This document shows positions 10,097 through 19,115 of a stretch of 64,000 bases of DNA, piece after piece. The DNA is taken from the NCBI GenBank assembly GCA_900549085.1, contig URMO01000002.1, positions 53,558-117,557 of the forward strand, read 5' to 3'. The notes below the pieces were generated by a model. The model was not told the DNA's origin. It did not search any database and saw only the letters and a program-made list of their open reading frames with translations. Every line of letters begins with the position of its first letter. Within the stretch, counting starts at the first letter, position 1. Made by a program: the position numbers and the translations under genes. Origin of the DNA: an uncultured Collinsella sp. (GTDB lineage Bacteria; Actinomycetota; Coriobacteriia; Coriobacteriales; Coriobacteriaceae).

Positions 10097-10600
10097 CTAG
10101 CCTTGATACGAGGACGCCTTCGGAGGCGTCTTGCCCTTCAGGACCTTATGGTAGTAATCGTAGGTGAGCGGCGTCTCGCCGCTCAGGCGCTCGGCATCCT
10201 CAACCTCGCCAATAAAGATCAGGTGCGTGCCCACGTCAACAGTGTCAATCAAACGGCAGCTAAACAAGGCCGCCGCGTGCTCGGGCACATAGGGCATGCC
10301 CAGAGCCGTCTCGCGGGTCTCGTATTTGGCAAACTTGTCATAGTCGCTGCTGGTGCGAAACCCAAAGTTGCCAATGTAGAGCATATCGGCCGTCTGATCG
10401 ATCACGGTCAGCGCAAAGGCCTTGGCAGACGAGATAACACCAGACGTGACATTTTCCTTGTTCACGGCAACCGAGATGCGCGGCGGCGCGGACGTCACCT
10501 GCACCGCCGTGTTGATGACGCAGCCGGCACGCAGCCCGTCGGCCGCGGCACTCACCACATACAGGCCGCTCGGCATCGTAAAGAACGCAGTTTTGTCCAT
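10097..10600 (-). CDS. flavin reductase domain protein (FMN-binding split barrel)
   Basis: A 167-residue FMN-binding flavin reductase. The opening MDKTAFFTMPSGLYVVSA and the segments INTAVQVTSAPPRISVAVNK and GVISSAKAFALTVI match the flavin-binding domain of high-molecular-weight rubredoxin (Hrb) and related NAD(P)H:flavin or rubredoxin oxidoreductases. In some anaerobes such a domain is fused to a rubredoxin; here the rubredoxin is a separate gene 88 bp downstream on the same strand. The start chosen has a GGGGAG site 8-10 nt upstream; a longer frame to 10792 would read through the smpB terminator. The likely role is reduction of rubredoxin for oxidative or nitrosative stress defence in the cytoplasm. 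Confidence 0.85.
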   Translation of the reverse strand: MDKTAFFTMPSGLYVVSAAADGLRAGCVINTAVQVTSAPPRISVAVNKENVTSGVISSAKAFALTVIDQTADMLYIGNFGFRTSSDYDKFAKYETRETALGMPYVPEHAAALFSCRLIDTVDVGTHLIFIGEVEDAERLSGETPLTYDYYHKVLKGKTPPKASSYQG

Positions 10601-10652
10601 AATGATCACTCCCCTAACCCGGGTTGGAACCTCATGGATGTATGTACCCACA

Positions 10653-10688
10653 AAAAAGGCGACGTCCATACCGGACGCCGCCTTTGAG
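10653..10688 (-). terminator. terminator downstream of smpB
   Basis: On the minus strand AAAGGCGGCGTCC pairs with GGACGTCGCCTTT around a short loop, ending in six T residues. It closes the TPR-smpB transcript just before the flavin reductase gene. Confidence 0.85.
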
Positions 10689-10727
10689 ACATATGTGTCA
10701 GAACAGTAAGCAAGATGGAACGCCCGC

Positions 10728-10794
10728 AGTTGCGGTGAAATAGGGACTGAATAGCCCCTCAAACAGGCAAAACAGTCCGTATTCCACCGCAACT
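10728..10794. repeat. family 5 inverted repeat
   Basis: Arms of 22 nt begin with AGTTGCGGTGAAATA and are separated by 23 nt, with two mismatches. It lies between the smpB stop and its terminator. A second copy, also with two pairing defects, occurs at 25492-25558, where it overlaps a gene end. Confidence 0.85.
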
Positions 10795-10806
10795 TATACA
10801 GAGCGC

Positions 10807-11277
10807 CTAGCGATTACGCTCCTTCAGCGCGCGATCGATTTCGCGCTGAACGTCGCGTTTGGCCATGTCTTCACGCTTGTCGTAGAGCTTCTTGCCGCGG
10901 CCTAGGCCCAACAGCAACTTTACGCGACCATCGGTATTAAAGTAGAGCTCCAACGGCACCAGCGCATAGCCGCGGTTGCGCAGTTTGCCGTCAAGAAAAT
11001 CAATCTCCTTGCGATGCAGCAACAGGCGGCGACGACGATCGGGATCACGGTTCCACACACCACCGTGGCTGTAAGGGTGAATGTGCAGGCCCACCAGCCA
11101 GCACTCGCCGCCGCGAATCAGCGCAAAGGTATCAGCGATCTGACAGGCGCGCTCGCGAATCGACTTGACCTCGGTACCGCTCAGCTCAATGCCGCATTCG
11201 AACGTCTCGTCGATAAAATACTCGTGATGCGCCGAGCGATTCTTGGAAATGAGCTTGCGTTCACGCTTACTGGGCAT
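10807..11277 (-). CDS. smpB: SsrA-binding protein SmpB
   Basis: Small protein B, 156 residues, normal length. It binds tmRNA and brings it to stalled ribosomes for trans-translation. Family signatures seen: ISKNRSAHHEYFIDE near the N-terminus, GIELSGTEVKSIR, the HIHPYSHG segment and the basic C-terminal tail (KRDVQREIDRALKERNR). The ATG is set by an AAGGAGG site 6 nt upstream and overlaps the end of the upstream TPR gene by 11 bp, so translation is probably coupled. The tmRNA gene itself is not in this window. Confidence 0.97.
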   Translation of the reverse strand: MPSKRERKLISKNRSAHHEYFIDETFECGIELSGTEVKSIRERACQIADTFALIRGGECWLVGLHIHPYSHGGVWNRDPDRRRRLLLHRKEIDFLDGKLRNRGYALVPLELYFNTDGRVKLLLGLGRGKKLYDKREDMAKRDVQREIDRALKERNR

Positions 11278-12184
11278 CGCCGGCCTCCTTGACGCCGTCG
11301 GCTCCCTTGTCGGCGCCTGCGCGCTTTGCCTTGCGCTCGGCGTTGAGCTCGGCATCGCTCTCGCGCACCAGCTTAATGATTGCCGCGCAGGCCTCCTCGC
11401 CCACCAGGTCGCGGGCACGGACCGTCAGACGCGTAGCCTCCTGCTTGTCGCCGTCGCCCGCAGCGTCGGTCGCACACATGATCAGGCAGATGGCAATCTC
11501 GGCCGAAGGCGAGGTCGGCACGCCTTGCAAGGCCAGTTCACCCATCACGTGGTCGTCGCTCTCATCGGCGGCATCGGGATAGGCAGTATGGATCTTGTTG
11601 AGCAGGCGCGTCGTATGCGCATCGCCAGGAGCCAAGCGCAGTGCCAGACGCGCGCAACCCACGGCCGCCGAGACGTTCTCGGTCTCGGGCTCAAGGAAAT
11701 ACTGGCCCAAGTTGGCGTAGGCGCGGGCGGCGCACTTGCCGTCGCTCGCACGCTCTAGCACCGAAAACGAAAGCGATGCCCACTCCTGCTTGTCCTCGAG
11801 AGCGCGGAACAGCTCGGCAAGATCCAGTCGGTAGTTGCAGTTCATGGGGTCCCAGCGAACGGCCTGCATCAAGGCGTTGCGAGCACTCACATAATCCTGC
11901 TGGCGAATGTAGGCAAACGCCATGTCGGAATACAGACGATCAAAGGGCACCTCGACCTGCACCAGCTCGCGCGGATCCTTTTCCACACGACGGTAGGCCA
12001 GACGCTCAAACTTGCTATCGAAGCTAAAGTACTGGCGGTTCTCCTCCGTCTTGCACTCGGCATCGATATACTCCTCGGCGAGCTCAACCAGACGCTCCAA
12101 CAGCGGCGTCGCCGTGGCCAAGTCTCCCTGCGCCAGGTAATTCTCGGCATACGTAATGTCTTGTAGGCTGATGGGCAGGTCCAT
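11267..12184 (-). CDS. TPR-like helical repeat protein
   Basis: A 305-residue soluble protein with helical repeats of the tetratricopeptide type: DLATATPLLERLVELAEEY near the N-terminus, then MAFAYIRQQDYVSARNAL, ARAYANLGQYF and a lysine/alanine-rich C-terminus. Such repeats usually bind other proteins; no catalytic motif is seen. The ATG has a GAGGAG site. It overlaps smpB by 11 bp and is transcribed with it, but the functional link is unknown. The protein is about 25 percent acidic and has no signal peptide. Confidence 0.7.
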   Translation of the reverse strand: MDLPISLQDITYAENYLAQGDLATATPLLERLVELAEEYIDAECKTEENRQYFSFDSKFERLAYRRVEKDPRELVQVEVPFDRLYSDMAFAYIRQQDYVSARNALMQAVRWDPMNCNYRLDLAELFRALEDKQEWASLSFSVLERASDGKCAARAYANLGQYFLEPETENVSAAVGCARLALRLAPGDAHTTRLLNKIHTAYPDAADESDDHVMGELALQGVPTSPSAEIAICLIMCATDAAGDGDKQEATRLTVRARDLVGEEACAAIIKLVRESDAELNAERKAKRAGADKGADGVKEAGDAQ

Positions 12185-12239
12185 GGTAACTCCTCGGTCC
12201 GGGTGAAACGCGGCTCATTCCACACATGCGGCGTATACA

Positions 12240-12268
12240 CAAAACCCGGGTCTCTTGCGAGGCCCGGG
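12240..12268 (-). terminator. terminator of tRNA-Gln/tRNA-Glu unit
   Basis: On the minus strand GCCCGGGCCTC pairs with GAGACCCGGG around a GCAA loop and is followed by TTTTGT, a few bases after the CCA end of tRNA-Glu. Confidence 0.8.
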
Positions 12269-12279
12269 CGTTCATTTTG

Positions 12280-12356
12280 TGGTAGCCCGTACCAGATTCG
12301 AACTGGTGATCTCCGCCTTGAGAGGGCGGCGTCCTAAACCGCTAGACGAACGGGCC
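12280..12356 (-). tRNA. tRNA-Glu (CTC)
   Basis: A cloverleaf can be drawn: acceptor GGCCCGT with ACGGGCT, D-loop GTCTAGCGGTTTAGGAC, anticodon stem CCGCC/GGCGG with loop CTCTCAA giving anticodon CTC, and T-arm CAGTTCGAATCTGG. The CCA end is encoded. It reads GAG codons and is transcribed after tRNA-Gln from a common promoter. Confidence 0.95.
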
Positions 12357-12373
12357 ATATGTAGCAAATGCAA

Positions 12374-12447
12374 TGGCTGGGATGGAGGGAGTCGAACCCC
12401 CATTGACGGAACCAGAATCCGCTGTCCTGCCATTAGACGACATCCCA
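12374..12447 (-). tRNA. tRNA-Gln (CTG)
   Basis: Acceptor TGGGATG pairs with CATCCCA, the anticodon loop is TTCTGGT with anticodon CTG, and the T-arm contains GGGTTCGACTCCC. CCA is encoded. It lies 17 bp upstream of tRNA-Glu in the direction of transcription. Confidence 0.95.
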
Positions 12448-12491
12448 ATGACTGCATCGCTGCGCTCGGCTGTGCCTTTGCGCAAGAAAGA

Positions 12492-12520
12492 AATATACGG
12501 GAAGTCCTGCCATGACGCAA
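12492..12520 (-). promoter_or_regulatory. tRNA-Gln/tRNA-Glu promoter
   Basis: On the minus strand TTGCGT and TATATT are separated by exactly 17 bp, about 45 bp upstream of tRNA-Gln. No other gene on this strand would use it. Confidence 0.65.
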
Positions 12521-12722
12521 GCCCCAATTTTGACTTTTTTGAAATTCGGTCAAATTGGCCTAATTTCGTCCAACCCGTGAAGGACCTGTGAAGCCAAACC
12601 GCATGCAAGGGGGCAAAATGCCGCAAGCGCACCATAGCTACCGTTGGCAGATTCTACCGTGAAAACGATAGCACCAGGCAACACAATCGAAGTATCAATG
12701 ATCGCGTAGATATCGAGGCACC

Positions 12723-13133
12723 ATGGACGAAGAGCTTGATTACCTATGGGAGACCCTGGGCCTCGAGATCACTGCCGACCTTTGGCCCGAACGGGACAAA
12801 ATTCACCCCACGTTACGCCCCGCCATTACTGTGGTGCAGGCAAAATACCGCCGTGCATCCTTTTTGATCATGCGGATGTCATGGCACGCGGGACTCCCCG
12901 ACCTTAAGCGAATCCAGGCAAGCCTCGTCGAGTTGTCCGGCATGCCGACCGTCATATCCGAGGCGCACCTGGAGCAGCGCCAGCGCGAGCGACTGCAACA
13001 GCAGCGGATTCCCTTTATCTGCCCCGGCGTTCAGGCATATCTGCCCTTTATGGACGAGGAGTACTGGAGCGGCAAGCCCAACAAACACGTAAAGGTCTAC
13101 GATCCGCACGAATGGGCACAGCTGGCGGACTGA
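12723..13133 (+). CDS. conserved hypothetical; resembles N-terminal part of MarR-like regulators
   Basis: A 136-residue soluble protein, with a weak GAGG site before the ATG. The segment from RRASFLIMRMSWHAG to QQRIPFICPGVQAYLPFM recalls a domain seen N-terminal to MarR-type winged helices in some regulators (an LxxQxIPFIVPGxQxxLP pattern). No helix-turn-helix follows here: the frame stops 20 bp before the family 2 palindrome array. It could be a regulator truncated when the repeats settled, or a stand-alone domain. Codon use is somewhat less GC-biased than the neighbours. The function assignment is tentative and from memory. Confidence 0.55.
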   Translation: MDEELDYLWETLGLEITADLWPERDKIHPTLRPAITVVQAKYRRASFLIMRMSWHAGLPDLKRIQASLVELSGMPTVISEAHLEQRQRERLQQQRIPFICPGVQAYLPFMDEEYWSGKPNKHVKVYDPHEWAQLAD

Positions 13134-13152
13134 CTGGGGCAGGCCCGCCGGC

Positions 13153-13322
13153 GGAAAGTGCGTCCCAGATTTCAAGCTCAAACTGGTCCCTACTTTCCCG
13201 TCGAGCCCTCAACCGGAAACCGTGTCCCGCAATCGAAGCTCAGAATGGGACGTGCTTTCCGCAACCGGCCACTTTGGGAAAGTGCATCCCATTCTGGAAG
13301 CGAATTCCGGGTCGCACTTTCC
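13153..13322. repeat. family 2 palindrome array, 3 units, 62-bp period
   Basis: Three tandem palindromes (13153-13198, 13215-13260, 13277-13322). Each has 14-nt arms near GGAAAGTGCGTCCC and GGGACGTGCTTTCC, an 18-nt loop, and 16-nt linkers, all constant. The array lies between the end of the 136-aa gene and the stop of the ArsC-like gene, only 7 bp from the latter. Two more units of the same geometry lie at 63033-63140. The arm sequence is unrelated to family 1. Confidence 0.9.
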
Positions 13323-13329
13323 GCAGCCG

Positions 13330-13689
13330 CTACAGCAACGCCGCGGCCCAAGCCGATTCCCTAAAGCCGGGAATCGCAAAGTCGTCGCCCACCAGCAGCG
13401 GACGCTTGACCAGCATGCCGTCGGTCGCCAGCAGCTCATAGCACTCCCGATCCGTCATGCCCGCATCCAGACGCGCCTTCAGGCCCAGCTCTCGATATTT
13501 CATGCCCGACGAATTAAAGAAGCGCCGCACCGGCAGCCCCGAACGAGCAATCCAGGTCGCAAGCTCATCGGCCGTGGGGTTGTCCAAAACGATATCGCGG
13601 TCGATATACTCTACCCCATGTTCGTCCAGCCATGCCTTGGCCTTCTTACAGGTCGAGCACTTGGGATATTCAACAAACAGTACGGTCAT
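13330..13689 (-). CDS. ArsC/Spx family protein
   Basis: A thioredoxin-fold protein of 119 residues in the arsenate reductase/Spx/MgsR family. The N-terminal CSTC (C11, C14) follows the first strand, then KKAKAWLDEHGV, the DNPTADELATWIARSG segment and LVKRPLLVGDD near the C-terminus. A CxxC pair is typical of the Spx/MgsR side of the family and of glutaredoxin-like ArsC proteins; I cannot decide between redox enzyme and transcription factor partner. The ATG has a GGAGG site 7 nt upstream. It is a single gene, with family 2 repeats right after its stop. Confidence 0.85.
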   Translation of the reverse strand: MTVLFVEYPKCSTCKKAKAWLDEHGVEYIDRDIVLDNPTADELATWIARSGLPVRRFFNSSGMKYRELGLKARLDAGMTDRECYELLATDGMLVKRPLLVGDDFAIPGFRESAWAAALL

Positions 13690-13781
13690 GGGAATCCTCC
13701 GAATATAGATCGGCCAACGCAGGCACACGCCACACGAGGCGCCTTCGTACGATGGGCCAATTGTAGCCCACGGGTCACACG

Positions 13782-14834
13782 CTAAACGAACCGTACCCCG
13801 AATCCGCGTTTGATGAACGGCAGCAGCTCCATTGCCTCGGGCGTGATATGGCCCGCAACGTTCATGCGCTCGTCACCGGGAAGATCGACCCGCGCAATCT
13901 CAAGCTCGCCTTCGTAGCGCCCATATCCGCTATTACTCACAGCGATCGACCCCGCCTTTCGTGGCAGGCCGGCTCCGGCATCCGTCGGCACGGAATCCGG
14001 CTTAAGCTTCGTACGTGACTCCTGAGACCTAAAGATGAGGACGCTCGAGTCGGGCCGGTCGTGATGAATCTGCCCGCGCACATAGGCATAACCGAGCTCA
14101 AGCTCGCATTGCAGGTCCACGTATCCGGCGGAAACTTGAGCAAACTGCGCCCAGCCCGCATCGGAAAGATCGGGGTCGCCGACCAACACAATGTCGCAAT
14201 CGGCGCCATGTGCAAGCTCAAGCATATTGAGGGCAACCTTTGACGCGCGACCGCGCTGCGCCTCGACCGTCGGCAGTCCCTCGAATACCGGCCCGCGAAC
14301 GTTAGCATCACCCGGCACAAAAGCCATGATTTCGAATCCAAGCGCCGCAAGACGAAGATTCACCCGAGCAATGTCCTCCAGAGCTAAACCGGTATAAGGC
14401 TTGGGGTAAAAATTGTGGCAGGCGGCAAAACGAGTCACATCGGCACCGGCCTCACGCCACGATGCGATTTCATCAGAACTCACCGTCGATGCATTAACCA
14501 CAATGCGAAATACACCGGACAGCTCCGCGACCCGCTGGGCGCTAAAGCCATAGTCCAAACGAAGGTATTCCAACCCCAGATCGCGCAGGTCCTCAATGCG
14601 CTCAAGCCCGAGCAAATCGCACGTGCGAGGCCCCACATCGGCAATCAGCGCAATGCCGCGGGCGGAAAGCAGCGACAGCACATGACGGACCTTATCGGTA
14701 TACGCCGCTCCCCCATCCTCGGGAATATGCAGCGAGGTGAACGCGTAGCGCGCACCCGCCGCGGCGCCACGCTCAATCGTCCGCTCAATATCCTGCAAAG
14801 GGCTGGAAAGATAAATTGAAATACCCGTTTTCAC
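13782..14834 (-). CDS. mupG: MupG-type 6-phospho-N-acetylmuramidase (DUF871)
   Basis: Glycosidase of the MupG/DUF871 family, 350 residues. MupG cleaves MurNAc-6-phosphate-GlcNAc disaccharide released from peptidoglycan after PTS uptake, giving MurNAc-6P and GlcNAc in the cytoplasm. Visible features: GISIYLSSPLQD at the start of the TIM barrel, FTSLHIPED, ADVGPRT, LRLDYGF, ACHNFYPKPYTGL and a C-terminal small barrel (GQIHHDRPDSSVLIFRSQ). The start is GTG, with an AAAGGAGC site upstream. It lies downstream of murP, behind a strong hairpin, in a locus with murQ and an RpiR-type regulator, which strongly supports the role. Confidence 0.88.
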   Translation of the reverse strand: MKTGISIYLSSPLQDIERTIERGAAAGARYAFTSLHIPEDGGAAYTDKVRHVLSLLSARGIALIADVGPRTCDLLGLERIEDLRDLGLEYLRLDYGFSAQRVAELSGVFRIVVNASTVSSDEIASWREAGADVTRFAACHNFYPKPYTGLALEDIARVNLRLAALGFEIMAFVPGDANVRGPVFEGLPTVEAQRGRASKVALNMLELAHGADCDIVLVGDPDLSDAGWAQFAQVSAGYVDLQCELELGYAYVRGQIHHDRPDSSVLIFRSQESRTKLKPDSVPTDAGAGLPRKAGSIAVSNSGYGRYEGELEIARVDLPGDERMNVAGHITPEAMELLPFIKRGFGVRFV

Positions 14835-14849
14835 GCTTCAAAGCTCCTT

Positions 14850-14884
14850 TAAAAAAGGCCGGCGGAGCAGCTAGCCCCGCCGGC
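14850..14884 (-). terminator. terminator or attenuator between murP and mupG
   Basis: On the minus strand GCCGGCGGGG pairs with CCGCCGGC and is followed by CCTTTTTT, then directly by the mupG ribosome binding site. It would lower mupG expression relative to murR-murQ-murP, because no promoter is evident between hairpin and gene. Confidence 0.8.
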
Positions 14885-14951
14885 ACAACCATAACATCAA
14901 GAAATCTGCCGCGCGCCGCGAACCCCGAGCAACACGGCTCGCGATATCAAA

Positions 14952-16382
14952 CTACTCGCCAAAGAACTCGTTGATCTTCTGCTCGTCGACGCCAAAGAAC
15001 CACGTCAGGACAAAGCCGGCGGCATAGGCAAGCAGCATAGCGGCAACGTAGCCGAGCTGCTGGCCAGGAACGACGATCAGCAGGCCAAACAGACCGGAAA
15101 CGCCCTGAGAAACCGTGCCGATGTGAAGCAGCGCCGCGAGCGCGCCGCCAAATCCGGCACCCAGGCAGGCCGTCACAAACGGACGAACGAGCGGCAGCGT
15201 AACAGCATACATCAGAGGCTCGCCCACACCCAGGATTCCAACGGGAATGGACTCTGCGACGTACTTCTTGAGCTTGGCGTTCTTGGTCTTAAAGTACAGC
15301 GCCAAACCGGCACCGACCTGGCCGCCGCCAGCCATCATAAGGATGGGAAGCAGGTAATTGATACCCTTGGTAGCGCCGTCGGGATCGTTGAGCATAGCGT
15401 GGATCGGCGTGAGCGCCTGATGCAGGCCGACGGACACCAGCGGCAAGAAGCCTGCCGACAGGATATAGCCGCCCAGGACGCCCAGCTTCTCGAAGATAAA
15501 GGTCAAAACGCTAAAGATGGCAGTCGTCAGCCATGCGCCAACCGGCTGGATGACGAGCATCAGAGCAAAGGCGCCGATGATGAGCACCAGCAGCGGGGAC
15601 AAGAACGTGTCGAGTGCGTTGGGCATAACCTTGCGAATCTGACGCTCCATCCAGGCAAAAAATGCGCCAGCGATGAGAGCCGCGATCATGCCGCCCGCTG
15701 CGGGGTTGTACTGCGCACTGGTGAGCGGCAGCAGAATGGCAGTGGCAGGATCAGCCGCGCCAGGCGCAAGCAGGGGCATGGCACTGTTGGCGATACACAT
15801 CATGCCGGCGATGCCGCCCAGCGCAGCGGAGCCACCAAACTCACGTGCCGCGTTATAGCCCACCAAGATGGGCAGATAGGCAAACAGGGCCCAGCCCATG
15901 GAACGAATGCCCTGGTACCACCACTCGCCTGCAAGCGCGCCTGCCGTCGAGACGTTAATGACGTTGCAGATACCGTTGATGAGGCCAGCCGCAATGATGC
16001 CGGGAAGCAGGGCGACGAAGACATTGGAAATCTTCTTGAGGAAGGCCTGAACCGGCTTGGACTCGTACTTGGCCTTCTGCGCGGCCTTGTTTGTGGCCGC
16101 AGCGTCAACCACGCTCTCGTCAGCAACGCCTTTCGCAAGGCCGGTGAGCTTGGAGAACTCCTCGAGCACCTTATTCACCTTGCCCGGACCCAGCACGATC
16201 TGCATCGTGTCGTCCTCGACCAGGCCCATCACGCCGTCGAGTGCCTTAATGCCCTCCGTGTCGACGTTGCCCGTGTCTTTGACGGTCACGCGCAGGCGCG
16301 TCATGCACGCCGCGTTTGCGAGCACGTTGTCTTTACCGCCCAAAAGGTCCAGCAGCTTTTGAGCCAGCTCTTTGTTCGTCAT
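14952..16382 (-). CDS. murP: PTS IIBC component, MurNAc type
   Basis: Membrane permease of the phosphotransferase system, 476 residues, with IIB and IIC domains in one chain and no IIA. The phosphorylated cysteine is C26 in NAACMTRLR. A linker of about 30 residues leads to a IIC domain with around ten membrane segments and the GILGVGEPLMYAV motif (equivalent of GITEP). Together with murQ and mupG it most likely imports and phosphorylates MurNAc or MurNAc-GlcNAc, with IIA supplied by another protein. The ATG has an AAGGAGGAG site; 57 bp separate it from murQ in the same transcript. Confidence 0.9.
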   Translation of the reverse strand: MTNKELAQKLLDLLGGKDNVLANAACMTRLRVTVKDTGNVDTEGIKALDGVMGLVEDDTMQIVLGPGKVNKVLEEFSKLTGLAKGVADESVVDAAATNKAAQKAKYESKPVQAFLKKISNVFVALLPGIIAAGLINGICNVINVSTAGALAGEWWYQGIRSMGWALFAYLPILVGYNAAREFGGSAALGGIAGMMCIANSAMPLLAPGAADPATAILLPLTSAQYNPAAGGMIAALIAGAFFAWMERQIRKVMPNALDTFLSPLLVLIIGAFALMLVIQPVGAWLTTAIFSVLTFIFEKLGVLGGYILSAGFLPLVSVGLHQALTPIHAMLNDPDGATKGINYLLPILMMAGGGQVGAGLALYFKTKNAKLKKYVAESIPVGILGVGEPLMYAVTLPLVRPFVTACLGAGFGGALAALLHIGTVSQGVSGLFGLLIVVPGQQLGYVAAMLLAYAAGFVLTWFFGVDEQKINEFFGE

Positions 16383-16439
16383 AACTCCTCCTTGTATTGG
16401 GTATCTCGTCTGGATGTCATATCAGCTCACGCCGCGCAC

Positions 16440-17363
<924 letters not shown>

Positions 17364-17373
17364 TTCATTCACC

Positions 17374-18225
17374 TCATCTTTCCTGTTTCTCGATGTAGTT
17401 TTGCTTTATGACATGCGTCGCCCGTTCGTAGTCGCTGGCAACGTAAGCAGCGTACAGGGCATCGACAACCATAAGCTGGGCCATACGCGAAGCCATGGCA
17501 CCGCTGCGGACCAAGGGTTCACTCGCAGCGACGCCGAGCACGGCATCGGCCATGGTGGCAAGCTTGGATGATCCATCTACTTTGGTAACGGCCACAACGG
17601 GACAGTTGTGACGTTGAGCCTCGGCGGTGCAGTCCAGCACCTCTTGCGTCAAGCCCGAGTAGCTAAAGGCGATTGCCATATCGCCCTCATGCATGTTCTT
17701 GGCACATAAGAGCTGATCATGCCAGTCGTCGTACAGATGGCACTCTTTGTCGACACGCATGAGCTTTTGCGCCAGGTCGTGCGCGACCAAACGAGAGGCA
17801 CCAATACCGAACAGATTGACCGCGCGCGCCCGCTTAAGACGGGCCGCGCATCGCTCCAAGACGGTGTAATCGAGCGTTCGCGCCGTCGCCTCGATCGTGC
17901 GCACGTTGCTTTTCATCACCTTCCCCACGATACGTTCGACGCTGTCATCCATGGAGATATCCTCGAGGGCTATGTCTTTCTTGTCACCTAAGAGCGCCAG
18001 CTCGGCAATCAGTTCGCGCTGGAACTCCTTGTAGCCCGCAAAACCCAAACGCTTGCAAAAGCGCAAAATGCTCGAGGGCGAGGAGAACGTGACATCGGCA
18101 AGACCGCGGACGGACAGCCCGACCACCTCGTGCGGATGAGCGCTTACATATGCGATGACATTGCGTTCCGCCGGGCTCGCGCTGAGCTCACGCTCGCGAA
18201 GCCGCAAAAGCAATCCGTTTGCCAT
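17374..18225 (-). CDS. RpiR family regulator with SIS domain (MurR-like)
   Basis: A transcription factor of 283 residues: N-terminal RpiR helix-turn-helix (NVIAYVSAHPHEV, then SSPSSILRFCKRLGF) and C-terminal SIS sugar-phosphate domain (AVNLFGIGASRLVAHDL, AFSYSGLTQEV). It probably senses MurNAc-6P and controls the murQ-murP-mupG genes that follow. The ATG chosen lies 8 nt after GGAGG. It is first in the operon, so it is autoregulated if it binds its own upstream region; the motif CGATTCGTACCGGATAC near 18267 is a place to look for an operator. I leave the symbol empty because binding specificity is inferred only from context. Confidence 0.9.
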   Translation of the reverse strand: MANGLLLRLRERELSASPAERNVIAYVSAHPHEVVGLSVRGLADVTFSSPSSILRFCKRLGFAGYKEFQRELIAELALLGDKKDIALEDISMDDSVERIVGKVMKSNVRTIEATARTLDYTVLERCAARLKRARAVNLFGIGASRLVAHDLAQKLMRVDKECHLYDDWHDQLLCAKNMHEGDMAIAFSYSGLTQEVLDCTAEAQRHNCPVVAVTKVDGSSKLATMADAVLGVAASEPLVRSGAMASRMAQLMVVDALYAAYVASDYERATHVIKQNYIEKQER

Positions 18226-18323
18226 CTCAAACACCTCCGTTGAGAAGAATTAAAGACCAACGAACGATTCGTACCGGATACAAACAGCTTTTGCGGTACA
18301 TTGTGCCGCATCGTGGCGCACAA

Positions 18324-18350
18324 AGGGCGAGCGTTCTACCGCTCGCCCCT
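18324..18350 (-). terminator. hairpin after VanZ-like gene
   Basis: AGGGCGAGCG pairs with CGCTCGCCCT around a 6-nt loop. On the minus strand it is followed by TTTGTG, a weak T-run. It separates the VanZ-like gene from the murR-like gene. Confidence 0.6.
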
Positions 18351-18429
18351 CAAATCCGACCGCTCGGAAATACGCGCGACACAAAATAATTCAACAAGGT
18401 CGCATTATCAGAAACGGGTTTGTTACCGG

Positions 18430-19011
18430 CTAGCGCCTCGCATGGGCGCCGATCGGCCGAGTCGCATGGCGCACCAACGCCGCCGCCAGCAATACCAACA
18501 GCATGGCGGTGACATAGCCCGCAGCATCGAATCCTAAATCGATAACGTCGAAATGCCTGCCGGGAACAAAGATCTTATGTACCTGATCGCCAACGGAGCA
18601 GGCGGCGCAAAAGAGCAATACGGGCACGCAACGGGAGCATACGCTCCACGGACGCCTGGAAAAGCAAACCACGACCACGGAGGCGAATAATCCGACGAAG
18701 AAAAACTCTACGGTATGGGCAACGCGACGGACGTTCGTGCCCGCCCACATGCGAATGGAAGCAAGTCGGCCAGACCGGACATTCGAGGCAGCCGAATCGG
18801 TGCCCCCGGTCATTCCGTTCTCCGCCTGAGCTTCACCCGTGGCATCGACAGCCTGAACGCCCGTAGCCTGGCCCTCCACCACACGCGCGGTAGACTCGCT
18901 CAGCAACGACGTCTCCACCGCATTTTGCTCCGTCAGCACCCAGATGCCCGCCAGCGTTGCAGCGAACAGAACGATCGCGGTCCATCCGAGTATCTGTTTT
19001 ACGCGCGCCAA
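18430..19011 (-). CDS. VanZ-like membrane protein
   Basis: A 193-residue membrane protein of the VanZ-like family. It has an N-terminal membrane helix (LGWTAIVLFAATLAGIWVL), a 65-residue polar loop outside, then three membrane segments. Family residues: HTVEFFFVGLF, then GDQVHKIFVPGRHFDVIDLG and a final helix. VanZ relatives affect glycopeptide or lipid metabolism in some bacteria, but the activity is undefined. The start is TTG at 19009-19011: an AAGGAGG site lies 7 nt upstream, and the longer frame would put that site inside the gene. Confidence 0.8.
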   Translation of the reverse strand: MARVKQILGWTAIVLFAATLAGIWVLTEQNAVETSLLSESTARVVEGQATGVQAVDATGEAQAENGMTGGTDSAASNVRSGRLASIRMWAGTNVRRVAHTVEFFFVGLFASVVVVCFSRRPWSVCSRCVPVLLFCAACSVGDQVHKIFVPGRHFDVIDLGFDAAGYVTAMLLVLLAAALVRHATRPIGAHARR

Positions 19012-19115
19012 GGGCCAACCTCCTTTTTTGAATATCAGCGAGTGTAGCCCCAAATGGCATCGTCACCGTATCAAAATTTGAATCGCAACAGGAAGCGACA
19101 AAGCGACGCAAACCC

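Noticed and set aside
10601..10792. N-terminal extension of the flavin reductase
   Set aside because: It would be translated through the smpB terminator and an inverted repeat; the ATG at 10600 has a good ribosome binding site and starts the conserved domain.
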